The notes beneath the pieces are model-generated. The model saw nothing but the letters and a program-made list of their open reading frames with translations, was not told the origin of the DNA and did not search any database. Positions 16,278-25,324 of a stretch of DNA of 32,043 bases are shown here, piece by piece. Origin of the DNA: Bacteroidota bacterium (GTDB taxonomy: Bacteria > Bacteroidota > Bacteroidia > Chitinophagales > Saprospiraceae); the NCBI GenBank assembly GCA_017858735.1, contig JAFMBH010000040.1, positions 1 to 32,043 on the forward strand, in the 5' to 3' direction. The position numbers and the translations under genes were made by a program. How positions within the stretch are numbered: the first letter of the stretch is position 1; each line of letters opens with the position of its first letter.

Positions 16278-16365
16278 CGTGTACCAAGTTGTCCCAAGAA
16301 AATAAAACGCGTACCATATGCCTTAGATTTGGTACACGAAAATATAACGTGAGACATTTTGGGAC
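16278..16365. promoter_or_regulatory. Nested inverted repeats upstream of the TOTE remnant
   Basis: CGTGTACCAA (16278-16287) pairs with TTGGTACACG (16329-16338), and GTCCCAA (16291-16297) matches inverted TTGGGAC (16359-16365). A GTACCA also occurs at 16311-16316. Related segments GAAAATAAAACG and GAAAATATAACG repeat in the same order. The array ends 7 nt before the ATG of the remnant. It probably carries the original promoter with operator sites, though a mobile-element end is possible. Confidence 0.45.
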
Positions 16366-16372
16366 ATAAAAA

Positions 16373-16639
16373 ATGATAATTCAAAATCATCAAGAACACA
16401 TCAATATCTTCCACTCCCTATTCAAAGGACATGAAGATGATTTTGCTGTTCGTTGGGAGAAAGGAAACAAATCGGGTTATATGCCAGCCTATTTTTATGA
16501 CCTTTATCGTTTTCGGGTACATAAAATGAATGGAGGTACATTTCAGAATTTTACAAAAAAGTTATATCTGAAACTTACTGATGAACAAATCCAAAAGTAT
16601 TTGGAAGGTATTTATCATATTGGAGTTTATCCGTATTAA
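16373..16639 (+). pseudogene. 5' remnant of a TOTE-type archaeo-eukaryotic primase/helicase gene
   Basis: 88 codons. The segment HSLFKGHEDDFAVRWEKG, then KSGYMPAYF, LKLTDEQIQKYLEG and HIGVYP closely follows what I recall of the first domain of TOTE conflict-system proteins, which join a primase domain to an SF2 helicase and nuclease. Those proteins run to roughly a thousand residues; here the frame stops directly after GVYPY. The following frame (16640-17024) is shifted and looks like a later part of a related gene. An internal deletion with frameshift is the simplest explanation. Family assignment is by motif memory. Confidence 0.65.
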
Positions 16640-17024
16640 CAAAGAGGTGGTTGAGAGCGTGAAATTTCAATTTCTGAGCAAAGGATTACTCAAGCAATTC
16701 ACTCCAAAAAAACAAAACATTGTTACATTTGACGAATTACAAGAGCAGGGTAAAATTTATTCAAATGCTGAAGAGTTGTTGAATGAAATTCTAAAAAACA
16801 AGCAATACAAACATTCCCAGCACATTCAATATTTTGCAGACAGACACGAAAGTAAAGTAATGAAAATTCGTTTTGTGTTGAACCCATATTCATTTGTATT
16901 TCTGCTTTCAGGAGAGCAAAATTATTTTGTTATTTTGGAAAACCGAATAAAAGCAAACATTGTTTTCAGACTAATCCAACCCTTTTATCAACCTTCCACT
17001 TCCGCTGCTTCCAACATGAAATAG
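16640..17024 (+). pseudogene. Out-of-frame second remnant after the TOTE fragment
   Basis: The open frame visible from about 16620 encodes INKEVVESVKFQFLSKG, FTPKKQNIVTFDELQEQG, an ADRHESKVMKIRFVLNPYS segment and YFVILE. It has no natural start where homology begins, because the first in-frame ATG (16581) lies inside the other fragment. It reads as part of a Bacteroidota protein usually found with, or fused to, the TOTE helicase; this is weak memory. Its last 12 codons overlap the phosphatase gene on the other strand, so the end is a chance fusion with the flank. Probably not functional. Confidence 0.5.
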
Positions 17025-18400
17025 TGCAATTCGGTATTTTTCATGAAGGGTTTCATTTTATCACTACCCGGGCCAAACATAGCTAATTCTACATAATCTG
17101 AAGAATGATCCATACTTATCCAGCTAACACTGGTCCTCGATTTTTGTATTTCAGCTAAGGTGCGGAAGGGCAAATTGGCATAATTATAAATACCATCCTC
17201 TCCTTTCGTCAACTTCAGATAATAGTTCTGTAGTGTTTTAGCCTCCTCGTCTGTTAAATTAATATTAGATGCAAAATTTACCCGTTCTTTTATTTGCGCC
17301 AGCGTTGATTCCGGCGTAAAGCCACGAAGAATCCATTCGTTAGAATGTTTGTAAGTGTGAAGGGAATCAAAATTGGCATTCACATTACTTCCCGCTACAA
17401 GTCCCGGATTGGCATTTCCATGATCAGTAGTAATTATAACCAGCGTATTTCCATCAGCTTCTGCAAAGTCAATAGCTGTTTTAACTGCCTCATCAAAAGC
17501 AATCTGGTCATAAATGAGACCGGCGGCACAGTTGGCATGGGCAGCCCAATCGATTTTACCACCCTCCACTTGAAGAACGAAGCCATTTTTAGCGTTCTTC
17601 ATTTTATTGATAGCCACCATGGTCATTTCAGCCAACGACGGAATCTGGTCAGCAACTTCTTTGCTGTTTTCCCTATCCACTGAGTAAGGCAAACCATCTT
17701 TATAGAACACTCCAAGAATGGGTTTTTCGTTATTTAGGGCCATCATTTCAGATCGGTTATTAGCGACCTGAAAGCCATTAGCGCGATATTCGGCATAAAG
17801 ATCCCTTTTATCTTCCCGCGTATCTTTGGAAAAAAATTCGTGACCACCGCCCATCATCACATCAAATTTCAGCGACATATAATTTACGGCAATCTCAGGC
17901 TGAGCATTTCTGCTTTTGCTGTTTACACAAAATCCGGAAGGCGTTGCATGGGTAATAGGAACGGTTGTAACACAGCCTGTCATTTTACCCGCTGCCTTAA
18001 ATTTTTGCCAGATAGGCATATTCACTTCTCCGTTTGGTCCAATGTTTAAGGAACCATTATTCACTCGTTTGCCTCCTCCCCAGGAAGAACTAGCGGCAGC
18101 GGAATCCGTAATAAGTGAATTCGCAGAAGCCATATCCATGAGTCCGCGGCTGACTTTATTTTCCCTGTACAAATTAAGCCAATTTGAACCTTTTCCCATT
18201 TTGCGTTGAAGCAGCATATCAGCCATATTCAACGTTCCCGTACTCATGCCATCACTTACCATCACGATGATATTTTTAGCTTTTCCCTTTGAACCGGGAA
18301 ATAAAAGCTTACTATTTTCACCCTGACCATTTGCTTGGCTAAGGAATAAACTGCCTAATGCGGCGAGGGAAGAATTGCGAAAAAAGTGCCTGCGTTTCAT
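16988..18400 (-). CDS. Alkaline phosphatase, Tat-exported
   Basis: 470 aa. The N-terminus KRRHFFRNSSLAALG is a twin-arginine signal. Active-site residues are visible: D50 in VSDGMS, nucleophile S100 in TDSAAAS, H151-T in THATPSG, E279, D284 and H288 in EGGKIDWAAHAN, D326-H327 in TTDHGN, and H432 in MDHSSDYVE. This is the PF00245 metal-dependent phosphatase fold, releasing phosphate from monoesters in the periplasm. Bases 17035-17068 (residues 445-455) are duplicated exactly at 6342-6375. A foreign frame from the accessory side overlaps its last 37 bases. No terminator was seen at its end. Confidence 0.93.
   Translation of the reverse strand: MKRRHFFRNSSLAALGSLFLSQANGQGENSKLLFPGSKGKAKNIIVMVSDGMSTGTLNMADMLLQRKMGKGSNWLNLYRENKVSRGLMDMASANSLITDSAAASSSWGGGKRVNNGSLNIGPNGEVNMPIWQKFKAAGKMTGCVTTVPITHATPSGFCVNSKSRNAQPEIAVNYMSLKFDVMMGGGHEFFSKDTREDKRDLYAEYRANGFQVANNRSEMMALNNEKPILGVFYKDGLPYSVDRENSKEVADQIPSLAEMTMVAINKMKNAKNGFVLQVEGGKIDWAAHANCAAGLIYDQIAFDEAVKTAIDFAEADGNTLVIITTDHGNANPGLVAGSNVNANFDSLHTYKHSNEWILRGFTPESTLAQIKERVNFASNINLTDEEAKTLQNYYLKLTKGEDGIYNYANLPFRTLAEIQKSRTSVSWISMDHSSDYVELAMFGPGSDKMKPFMKNTELHYFMLEAAEVEG
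17035..17068 (-). repeat. Right copy of the 34-nt direct repeat, inside the alkaline phosphatase gene
   Basis: Identical to 6342-6375. Here it is in frame and in context, coding GSDKMKPFMKN of the phosphatase, so this is the parental copy or a restored junction. It lies 45 nt from the stop codon. Confidence 0.85.
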
Positions 18401-18471
18401 TATGATTAATTTGTTGCCGCTAAAGTAGCTAAAAATTAAGAAGTAAAATCAGCCTTTAAGTAAAGGTTTTG

Positions 18472-19554
18472 TTAAATATTCACTTGTTTGCCTGTTTCCA
18501 CTGACTTATAAATGGCTTCTACGATAATGGTGTCCCTAAGTCCTTCCTCACCGGGAACCAACAGATTTGATTTGGACATTATGGCTGCACAATCTTCATC
18601 CATTTGTTTTGCCTGCTGATTTGGCACAGCAAATTTTATCTGGGTACCATCAGACAGGCTGCCCATATTTCCATTATATGAGGAATGCGGTTCCATTTTC
18701 AACCAACCTTTTTCGTAATTGACGTGAAGATGATTCATATTTACCCCATAACTGGACATGCACGAAGCCCTTGCCCCACTTGGAAATTCCAGAAAAAACT
18801 GAATGGTTTCCTCCACTTCCGTATATATTTCAGGACGGGTTGTGGAAGCTTGTGCTAGTACATTGATTGGTTCTTCGCCGGTAGCTAATCTGGCACCTTG
18901 AAGAGCATAAACCCCCATATCACCCATGACACCGCCGCCCATGGCCTTTTTCTGTTTCCAATGGGTAGAACGGCCGTCAAAATATCCGGCAGCACTGGTC
19001 AGTAATTTCACCTTCCCAAACTTTTTCTCTTTGGCAACTTGCATATAAGCCTGGATATTAGGGTCATGCTGACACCTGTAACCTATGGAGAGACTAACTT
19101 TATTCTGAGAAGCGGCACGAATCATTTCCATACAATCTGCTACAGAGGGCGCCATAGGTTTTTCGCAAAACACCTGTTTTCCTGCATTGGCAGCACGAAC
19201 TGAAAATTCTTTGTGCATGGAAGGAGGTAAAACAACATAAACTATATCTATGTCCGGATTATTGGCTATGTCATCAAAATTCTGATAGTTATAGATGTTT
19301 TTTTCAGGTATATTATATTTTAGTTTCCAGCTTTCAGCTTTTGATGGCGTTCCGGTTACAATGCCAGCGAGGTAGCATTTTTCAGTTAATTGAAGGGCGG
19401 GAGCCAGTAAATCGGTGCTGTAATACCCCAAACCAACTAAAGCGACACCCAATTTCTGTTTTTCAGGCCTTGTCGCACCCAATAGAGGAAGAGATGAAAA
19501 AAACGCAGAGGCACCGACAGCGGAGGAAGCAAGGAGAAAATCTCTTCTTTTCAT
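18472..19554 (-). CDS. Gfo/Idh/MocA-family oxidoreductase, Tat-exported
   Basis: 360 aa. The N-terminus KRRDFLLASSAVGASAFF is a twin-arginine signal, as in glucose-fructose oxidoreductase. The Rossmann motif ALVGLGYYS lies near residues 38-46 and the family EKP is E131-K132-P133. The C-terminal domain has GGVMGDMGVYALQGAR, with Tyr where many relatives have the catalytic His; that pattern also recalls glucose-fructose oxidoreductase. It should use tightly bound NAD(P) on a sugar or inositol. It lies 71 nt upstream of the phosphatase gene, same strand, with the two possibly co-transcribed. Confidence 0.9.
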   Translation of the reverse strand: MKRRDFLLASSAVGASAFFSSLPLLGATRPEKQKLGVALVGLGYYSTDLLAPALQLTEKCYLAGIVTGTPSKAESWKLKYNIPEKNIYNYQNFDDIANNPDIDIVYVVLPPSMHKEFSVRAANAGKQVFCEKPMAPSVADCMEMIRAASQNKVSLSIGYRCQHDPNIQAYMQVAKEKKFGKVKLLTSAAGYFDGRSTHWKQKKAMGGGVMGDMGVYALQGARLATGEEPINVLAQASTTRPEIYTEVEETIQFFLEFPSGARASCMSSYGVNMNHLHVNYEKGWLKMEPHSSYNGNMGSLSDGTQIKFAVPNQQAKQMDEDCAAIMSKSNLLVPGEEGLRDTIIVEAIYKSVETGKQVNI

Positions 19555-19719
19555 AATTCAGGGATTATTAGTTAAAACGCACTAAAAATGGCGTTGATTT
19601 AGCTAAAATAACATTTAATCTCCTCTTTTTTTAAAATAAAATGGAAACCATTAATATGACTTACCTATTTCTAAACATTTACCGACCTCTATTTGTATCC
19701 TTTATAAAATATAAATATC

Positions 19720-20325
19720 ATGAAAATGACCTATCTTATTGTGCTTGCATTACTTGTGTTTTCTGGATTGTATGCTAAAAATTATCTTAAGATGGGAACA
19801 AAAACGGAGGAACAGCCCTATAAAGTGGTGCTAAAAAAGGATAAATTTGAAATCAGATTTTATCCGGCAGCTATTTTTGCTCAGGTAAAATCACCGGCAA
19901 AAGGGTACAGGAATGAATCCGGAAATCAATTCAGGAAATTGGCCGGATTTATTTTTGGGGGTAATTCTGAATCTAAACAGATTGCCATGACGGCGCCTGT
20001 TCACATGGAGAAGTCAGAGGAGGGAAGTGTCATGCATTTTGTGATGCCGGAATCTTTTACTATGGAAAATCTTCCTAAACCTTTGGACCCTAATGTGAAA
20101 ATCTCAAAATCGGTACCAGGTTACTATGCTGCCTACGCTTTTGGTGGATTTGCAGGGGAAGAGAAAATATTAAATGCGGAAGCTGAATTAAAAGCGTTTT
20201 TGCAAAAGGAAAAAATTGCAACCAAAGGGAATTTCAAGTATTTAGGTTATAATGCACCTTATGAGGTACTTAATCGAAGAAATGAAATGATTGTGGCCGT
20301 CGATTATTCCCCGGAAAGTAAGTAA
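19720..20325 (+). CDS. SOUL-family heme-binding protein
   Basis: 201 aa. An N-terminal hydrophobic segment (about residues 3-19) acts as a signal or anchor. The SOUL domain (PF04832) starts at EEQPYKVVLKKDKFEIRFYPAAIFAQV and contains the GNQFRKLAGFIFGGN, KQIAMTAPVH and MHFVMPESFTMENLPKPLDPNVKI motifs in the usual order. Relatives bind heme or hydrophobic tetrapyrroles; the physiological role in bacteria is unclear. It is divergent from the Gfo/Idh gene, and its end lies 4 nt from the end of the convergent next gene. Confidence 0.9.
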   Translation: MKMTYLIVLALLVFSGLYAKNYLKMGTKTEEQPYKVVLKKDKFEIRFYPAAIFAQVKSPAKGYRNESGNQFRKLAGFIFGGNSESKQIAMTAPVHMEKSEEGSVMHFVMPESFTMENLPKPLDPNVKISKSVPGYYAAYAFGGFAGEEKILNAEAELKAFLQKEKIATKGNFKYLGYNAPYEVLNRRNEMIVAVDYSPESK

Positions 20326-20329
20326 AGGC

Positions 20330-20869
20330 TCAAAAAACAAAGTAGCGCAAAGGGTGGTTAAGATCCTTTTCAAGGGCCTCCATCTCAGGGGTGAAGCGCT
20401 TACTTTTGTCTTCCCTAATGATGGATATTTGTTCTTTTGCCAATCTGCCGTTACCTAGCCCTACGTTGCTTAATATATGCAGCCAATTTGAAAAATATTG
20501 CAGCCTTTTATCACGCAAACTGAGCAAACTCTTCGCCAAATCTCTCGAATAAGTATATTTGCCCTGTTCGAAATAGATGAAGGTGGATAATAATCGGGCC
20601 TTGCCAAAAATGGGATCAAGGGGAAAAATGCTGTCTAAATGCAAAAGAGCCTGATCCCATTTTTTGACGCTGGCAAGATCCGCTGCTTTGGAGAGATGCA
20701 AATTACTTGCATTTCCCCAGGCATCAATCTTATAATCGGGTCGAATATAATGTTTTTTTATAAGTGTTTCATTACCATAGTAGTAGCTTGCATATCTACT
20801 CAGACCCAAAAAGGCCAGAAGGCCGGTCATAGCCGCAACAACAGTCCAGTTTGGTTTTTTAGATAGCAT
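20330..20869 (-). CDS. Single-pass membrane protein with TPR-like helices, unknown function
   Basis: 179 aa. A basic start and one hydrophobic segment (about residues 9-25, VVAAMTGLLAFLGL) anchor it. The rest has helical pairs in the style of tetratricopeptide repeats, for example ADLASVKKWDQALLHLDSIFPLDPIFGKARLL followed by FEQGKYTYSRDLAKSLL. No named family was recognised. It begins 18 nt downstream of the prolyl-tRNA synthetase gene on the same strand, so it may ride on that transcript. A protein-protein scaffold role is a guess. Confidence 0.7.
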   Translation of the reverse strand: MLSKKPNWTVVAAMTGLLAFLGLSRYASYYYGNETLIKKHYIRPDYKIDAWGNASNLHLSKAADLASVKKWDQALLHLDSIFPLDPIFGKARLLSTFIYFEQGKYTYSRDLAKSLLSLRDKRLQYFSNWLHILSNVGLGNGRLAKEQISIIREDKSKRFTPEMEALEKDLNHPLRYFVF

Positions 20870-20887
20870 CGGTAATAAAACTAAGGA

Positions 20888-22357
20888 TTAATAAGACTTG
20901 GCAAATAAAACACGTTTAGTGGATGGTTTACCTGAGTAAACGCAAATTCCTTCCTCCTCTTCCTGATCAAAAGGAATACAGCGAATAGTCGCTTTAGTAA
21001 TTTCCTTGATGGCTATTTCTGTTTCACTGCTACCATCCCAATGGGCTGAAATAAATCCAGGAATATCTGAATCAACCAGAGCTTTAAAATCATCAAAAGT
21101 ATCTACTTTAGTTGTTTTTTGACTTCTAAATGATTTTGCTCTCTGGAAGAGATTTTCTTGAATGTCAAGTAGTAATTGAGCAACGGTTTCTTCAATACCA
21201 TCCAGACTTGCCGTAAATTTTTCTTTGGTATCCCGTCTGGCAACCTCGATTTCATTTTTCTCGAGATCGCGTTGCCCCAGGGCCAGACGAACAGGAATAC
21301 CTTTCATTTCATGTTCCGCAAATTTAAAACCAGGCCGGTTTTTCATATCCTGATCATATTGAACGGTAATTCCCTTAGCTTTTAGGTTTTTCATAATTTT
21401 ATGAACAATCTCGTCAATTTCGGGAGATGGTTTCGGAATGGGAATGATAACCACTTGAATTGGCGCCAGATTTGGTGGCAAAACCAATCCTTCGTCGTCA
21501 GAGTGGGTCATAATAAGACCCCCAATAAGTCGGGTGGAAACACCCCAGGAGGTAGCCCAGACAAATTCCTGATTATTATCTTCTGTTAAAAATTTAACAT
21601 CAAACGCTTTGGCAAAATTTTGACCTAAGAAATGGGAGGTGCCCGCTTGAAGCGCTTTTCCGTCCTGCATTAAGGCTTCAATACAATAGGTATCCACCGC
21701 TCCGGCAAAACGTTCATTGGCTGTTTTAACCCCTTTTATCACTGGCATAGCCATATAATTTTCTGCAAATTCTGCATATACATCCAGCATTCGTAGGGTT
21801 TCTTCAACCGCCTCCCCTTTTGTAGCATGTGCCGTATGTCCTTCCTGCCATAGAAACTCTGTAGTTCTCAGGAATAAGCGGGTTCTCATCTCCCAACGAA
21901 CCACATTGGCCCACTGATTAATAAGTAGGGGAAGGTCCCGATAGGACTTTATCCAATCTCTGTAGGTATTCCAGATAATAGTTTCAGAAGTAGGACGAAT
22001 AATGAGTTCTTCTTCTAATTTTGACGTAGGATCCACTATAACGCCACTGCCGTCGGGCGCGTTCATTAAGCGGTGATGCGTGACTACAGCACATTCTTTG
22101 GCAAAACCATCAACATGCTGCGCTTCTTTACTTAAAAAACTTTTAGGGATAAATAAAGGAAAATAAGCATTTACATGCCCTGTTTCCTTGAACATCCTAT
22201 CTAATTGATCATGAATTTTTTCCCAAATCGCAAAGCCATAAGGTTTAATAACCATGCACCCTCTAACGGCAGAATTTTCAGCTAAATTTGCTTTTTTAAC
22301 AATATCTTGGTACCACTGGGCGTAATCTGTCGATCTGGGCGTTATTTCTTTTGCCAT
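20888..22357 (-). CDS. proS: Prolyl-tRNA synthetase, archaeal/eukaryotic-type
   Basis: 489 aa from the chosen ATG at 22357 ([16 protein letters not shown]); a 23-residue upstream extension is open but hydrophobic and unlike the family. Class II motifs are visible: [42 protein letters not shown], and [16 protein letters not shown] with [23 protein letters not shown]. There is no room for the bacterial insertion (editing) domain, so it is the shorter archaeal-like form. The C-terminal zinc-like domain ends in KSY; a C-terminal Tyr is typical of this type. It charges tRNA-Pro with proline in the cytoplasm. Confidence 0.95.
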   Translation of the reverse strand: MAKEITPRSTDYAQWYQDIVKKANLAENSAVRGCMVIKPYGFAIWEKIHDQLDRMFKETGHVNAYFPLFIPKSFLSKEAQHVDGFAKECAVVTHHRLMNAPDGSGVIVDPTSKLEEELIIRPTSETIIWNTYRDWIKSYRDLPLLINQWANVVRWEMRTRLFLRTTEFLWQEGHTAHATKGEAVEETLRMLDVYAEFAENYMAMPVIKGVKTANERFAGAVDTYCIEALMQDGKALQAGTSHFLGQNFAKAFDVKFLTEDNNQEFVWATSWGVSTRLIGGLIMTHSDDEGLVLPPNLAPIQVVIIPIPKPSPEIDEIVHKIMKNLKAKGITVQYDQDMKNRPGFKFAEHEMKGIPVRLALGQRDLEKNEIEVARRDTKEKFTASLDGIEETVAQLLLDIQENLFQRAKSFRSQKTTKVDTFDDFKALVDSDIPGFISAHWDGSSETEIAIKEITKATIRCIPFDQEEEEGICVYSGKPSTKRVLFAKSY

Positions 22358-22515
22358 ACAATGCAGGATTAGGTGAAAAAAAGAGTAAAATGCCGAAATG
22401 TCAAAATAAATATTAAAATTTACCAAACATTAACAACTTTATTGCGACAAAAGTAATAAATTAGATGTTCTATTTGAAAGATGATTTCATTAATTCCACG
22501 TTTAAAATAAATGTC

Positions 22516-23721
22516 ATGAAATACGCCCTGATTATTACCCTGTTCACCCTGCTGGCTGTCAGTCCTGTGGGTGCACAAATGGATGATGTATATTACAATC
22601 CTGACGAAGTGGTTAAATTAAAAAATAATCCATCTTCCTCTAACAGATTAGGTTCTTACAGACCAGAATCTTATTCAGCAGATGAAACGAGTTTCTCTGA
22701 CGGGTCTGATAGCTATTACGATGATTATGATTTTTATTACACTTCAAGAATTCGTCGTTTTCACAGACCGCTTCAAGGTTTCAGTTTCTTTGACCCATAC
22801 TATATAGATATGGCTTATTACGATCCGTTTATGAGGTCTGCAACAACCATGTTGATTTACGATGATTTTTATTCTCAGAGAATGTTCAGCAGATTCAATC
22901 GTTGGAATAATTTCAATAGCTTCAATAGTTTCGGAAATTTCAACAGATGGAACAGCTTTGGTATGAATGATCCATTTATGATGGGATGGAATTCACCGTT
23001 TTCAAGATTTGGTGGAATGGGAATGTCTATGAATAGTTTTGGTTGGGTCGGCTCTCCAATGATGTTTATGCCTTCTTATAATTTTTATAATTTTATACCT
23101 ACCTGGGGTAATGGCTACGGTTACAATAATTTTGGCCAGAACAACAATAATCCAACTACACCAGTAGATGCTTCTAATGGATATTACGGACCAAGAAGAG
23201 GGGGAGGATCAGTGGGTCCGGTGCCTGGTGCGCGTAATCCTGAGATTGGAACTATTGAGAGTTCACCAAGAACAAACCCTGCTGCCGGAAGAAACGTAGC
23301 CACAGAAAGAGGTTCCAGAATACCTTCTACTTCGCGGGGAACTAAAGGAACAGATGTACCAAGGTATGCTCCTTCTGTACAAGGAGCCGGTAGATATCCA
23401 ACCAGTGAGAGTAGCAGAATACCATCTACAGGGTATCCCTCAAGAACGGGTAATCCTTCTACGGAATATAGCCGTCAACGTCCAAGTACTACCATTCAGC
23501 CGAGAACTTCTTCTGATATTAGAAATAATACAGAAAGAATCAATAGATCTTCAAGAAGTACGACACCTTCTAGAGGTTTTGAATCGCCTTCATCTTCTCC
23601 AAGTTGGTCAACACCAAGAAGTTCCCCATCAAGTTCAGGATCTTCTTCGTCACCTTCAAGAAGTAGCGCGCCTTCAAGTAGTGGCAGATCTACATCTTCT
23701 GGAGGAAGAGTTATTAATTAA
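22516..23721 (+). CDS. Secreted low-complexity protein, unknown function
   Basis: 401 aa from ATG at 22516, which starts a signal peptide (MKYALIITLFTLLAVSPVGAQ); an upstream ATG at 22465 would bury it. The mature protein has a Tyr/Asp-rich part with YYDDYDFYY, then a Phe/Asn/Gly/Met-rich part with repeated RFNRWNNFNSF-like units, and a C-terminal 180 residues rich in Ser, Arg, Pro and Thr (RSTSSGGRVIN end). No enzyme motif is seen. The composition suggests a disordered surface or periplasmic protein. A strong terminator follows. Confidence 0.75.
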   Translation: MKYALIITLFTLLAVSPVGAQMDDVYYNPDEVVKLKNNPSSSNRLGSYRPESYSADETSFSDGSDSYYDDYDFYYTSRIRRFHRPLQGFSFFDPYYIDMAYYDPFMRSATTMLIYDDFYSQRMFSRFNRWNNFNSFNSFGNFNRWNSFGMNDPFMMGWNSPFSRFGGMGMSMNSFGWVGSPMMFMPSYNFYNFIPTWGNGYGYNNFGQNNNNPTTPVDASNGYYGPRRGGGSVGPVPGARNPEIGTIESSPRTNPAAGRNVATERGSRIPSTSRGTKGTDVPRYAPSVQGAGRYPTSESSRIPSTGYPSRTGNPSTEYSRQRPSTTIQPRTSSDIRNNTERINRSSRSTTPSRGFESPSSSPSWSTPRSSPSSSGSSSSPSRSSAPSSSGRSTSSGGRVIN

Positions 23722-23760
23722 CCATTAAATAACAAACTATTGTTATTTTAACATAATTGA

Positions 23761-23802
23761 ACGGGTGGAATATTACGTTGTTATATTCCACTCGTTTTTT
23801 TT
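23761..23802 (+). terminator. Rho-independent terminator
   Basis: ACGGGTGGAATAT (23761-23773) pairs with ATATTCCACTCGT (23783-23795), a 13-bp stem with one G-U pair and a 9-nt loop, directly followed by a run of T (23795-23802). It lies 39 nt after the secreted-protein stop and separates it from the next gene. Confidence 0.88.
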
Positions 23803-23826
23803 ATTCCTTTTTTAAATAAAATAGCT

Positions 23827-25314
23827 ATGAATACCCTCTCAATTAAATGGTCTGTTATTTTAATAATTTCCCTTTTGCCCTTCTTTTCAGTTGGACAAAC
23901 TATTGCAGATGTTATTAGATTTAGTTATCAGGAACCTGGAGGAACAGCACGATATACTGCAACGGGAGGGTCAATGGGTGCTATTGGTCCCGATCTTAGT
24001 GCAGTGAATAGTAATCCCGCTGGCATTGCTCTGTACAGGAAATCTGAATTTTCCTTTTCCCCCTCCTTTATCTCAACCAGAACAACCTCCAGACTCATTT
24101 CAGATAGAAACGGCCCTGCATTGTCCGAAAGTAAACTAGGTATCAATGTCCAGAACTTAGGAATGGTTTTTACTTCCCAGCCTATTTCTGAAAAGTGGAA
24201 GCAAATGAATTTTGCTATTACCTTAAATAATTTGAATCATTTTAGTAACACTACCCGGTTTAGTGGAACTTCTCAAGGGACTCTTTTACAAAGATTTCAG
24301 GAAATTGCTAATTCTGAAATTGGGTTGGACGATTTTGAAACGGGTATTGCCTCTGAAGCTGGCGCGCTATATGATCTGAATGGCGATGGTAAATATGATA
24401 TTGATTATCAATTATCTCCAAAAGCCCTTTTACAAAGGGAACAGGAAATTCAAAATACAGGTTCGTTAAGTGAACTGGCCTTTTCTCTTGCGGGAAATTA
24501 TAATGAAAAGGTATCTATAGGTCTTACCGTGGGCGTTCCTTTCATTTCCTATTATAATGTAAGGAATTATGCAGAGGTGGATCAGGTAAAAGCACCCGGC
24601 GGCGTTCCCTATTTTAAAGATTTGAGTTACAGGGAAGAATTAAGCACTACCGGCGGAGGAGCTAATGCAAAATTGGGCGTTATTGTGAAGCCACAACCCA
24701 ATATTCGTATTGGTATGGCTGTTCACACGCCTACGTTCTTTAATGTTTCTGATATCTATCAAAATGAACTGACCTATAATTATTTTGAAAATGCGAATGA
24801 AACGGGTGCATTTTTAGGAAGTGAAGCTATCGCCGAAGGAAGTTTTGAATATAGATTCAAAACACCATGGAGATACTTTGGAAATGTCGGTCTTGTTTTA
24901 GGTAAAAAGGGTTTTATTAGCGGGGAGGTGGAATATGTTAATTATGCCTCTAACAGATTTAATTACAATGGATTTGAAGAAGCTGAAAATGAATCTAATA
25001 TAGAAATTGCCGGAAGACTTGGTCAGGCGGTGGCTATTAGAATGGGCGGAGAAGCGGTCATTAGTAACGTCTATCGTTTAAGGGCAGGATTACAGTTTTA
25101 TACCTCTCCTTTTAAAGATGACGAAACCTCGAAAACCATATTAAGTGTAGGCGGAGGAAGAAGGGGAGAAAAATATTTCTTTGATGTCTGCTTTAGATAT
25201 AACCAGTTCAATGAAGTATTTTTTCCTTATCTAACGCAAAATGCACCTCTTCAGGAGGTGGACAAAGCGATAATGAAGCAATCCTTGATTTTTACAGTAG
25301 GTTCTAAATTTTAA
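23827..25314 (+). CDS. OmpP1/FadL-like outer-membrane protein
   Basis: 495 aa with a signal peptide (about residues 1-23, ending near SVGQ). The mature N-terminus has RFSYQEPGGTARYTATGGSMGAIGPDLSAVNSNPAGIALYRKSEF, the pattern of FadL-type proteins in Bacteroidota in which an N-terminal plug precedes the strands. Alternating strands run to the C-terminal LIFTVGSKF, with the usual terminal Phe. A role in uptake of hydrophobic compounds is known for the family but is not proven here. It ends 10 nt from the convergent nucleotidyltransferase gene. Confidence 0.8.
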   Translation: MNTLSIKWSVILIISLLPFFSVGQTIADVIRFSYQEPGGTARYTATGGSMGAIGPDLSAVNSNPAGIALYRKSEFSFSPSFISTRTTSRLISDRNGPALSESKLGINVQNLGMVFTSQPISEKWKQMNFAITLNNLNHFSNTTRFSGTSQGTLLQRFQEIANSEIGLDDFETGIASEAGALYDLNGDGKYDIDYQLSPKALLQREQEIQNTGSLSELAFSLAGNYNEKVSIGLTVGVPFISYYNVRNYAEVDQVKAPGGVPYFKDLSYREELSTTGGGANAKLGVIVKPQPNIRIGMAVHTPTFFNVSDIYQNELTYNYFENANETGAFLGSEAIAEGSFEYRFKTPWRYFGNVGLVLGKKGFISGEVEYVNYASNRFNYNGFEEAENESNIEIAGRLGQAVAIRMGGEAVISNVYRLRAGLQFYTSPFKDDETSKTILSVGGGRRGEKYFFDVCFRYNQFNEVFFPYLTQNAPLQEVDKAIMKQSLIFTVGSKF

Positions 25315-25324
25315 AGTTTCCTCC

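Noticed and set aside
6342..17068. An active integrative element delimited by the 34-nt repeats
   Set aside because: No integrase, relaxase or other transfer gene was found between the repeats, so only a defective element or a rearrangement scar can be proposed.
23354..23728. 124-codon frame overlapping the secreted low-complexity protein
   Set aside because: It is a shadow of the Ser/Arg/Pro-rich coding sequence in another frame; its Leu/Gln/Val bias follows from that composition.
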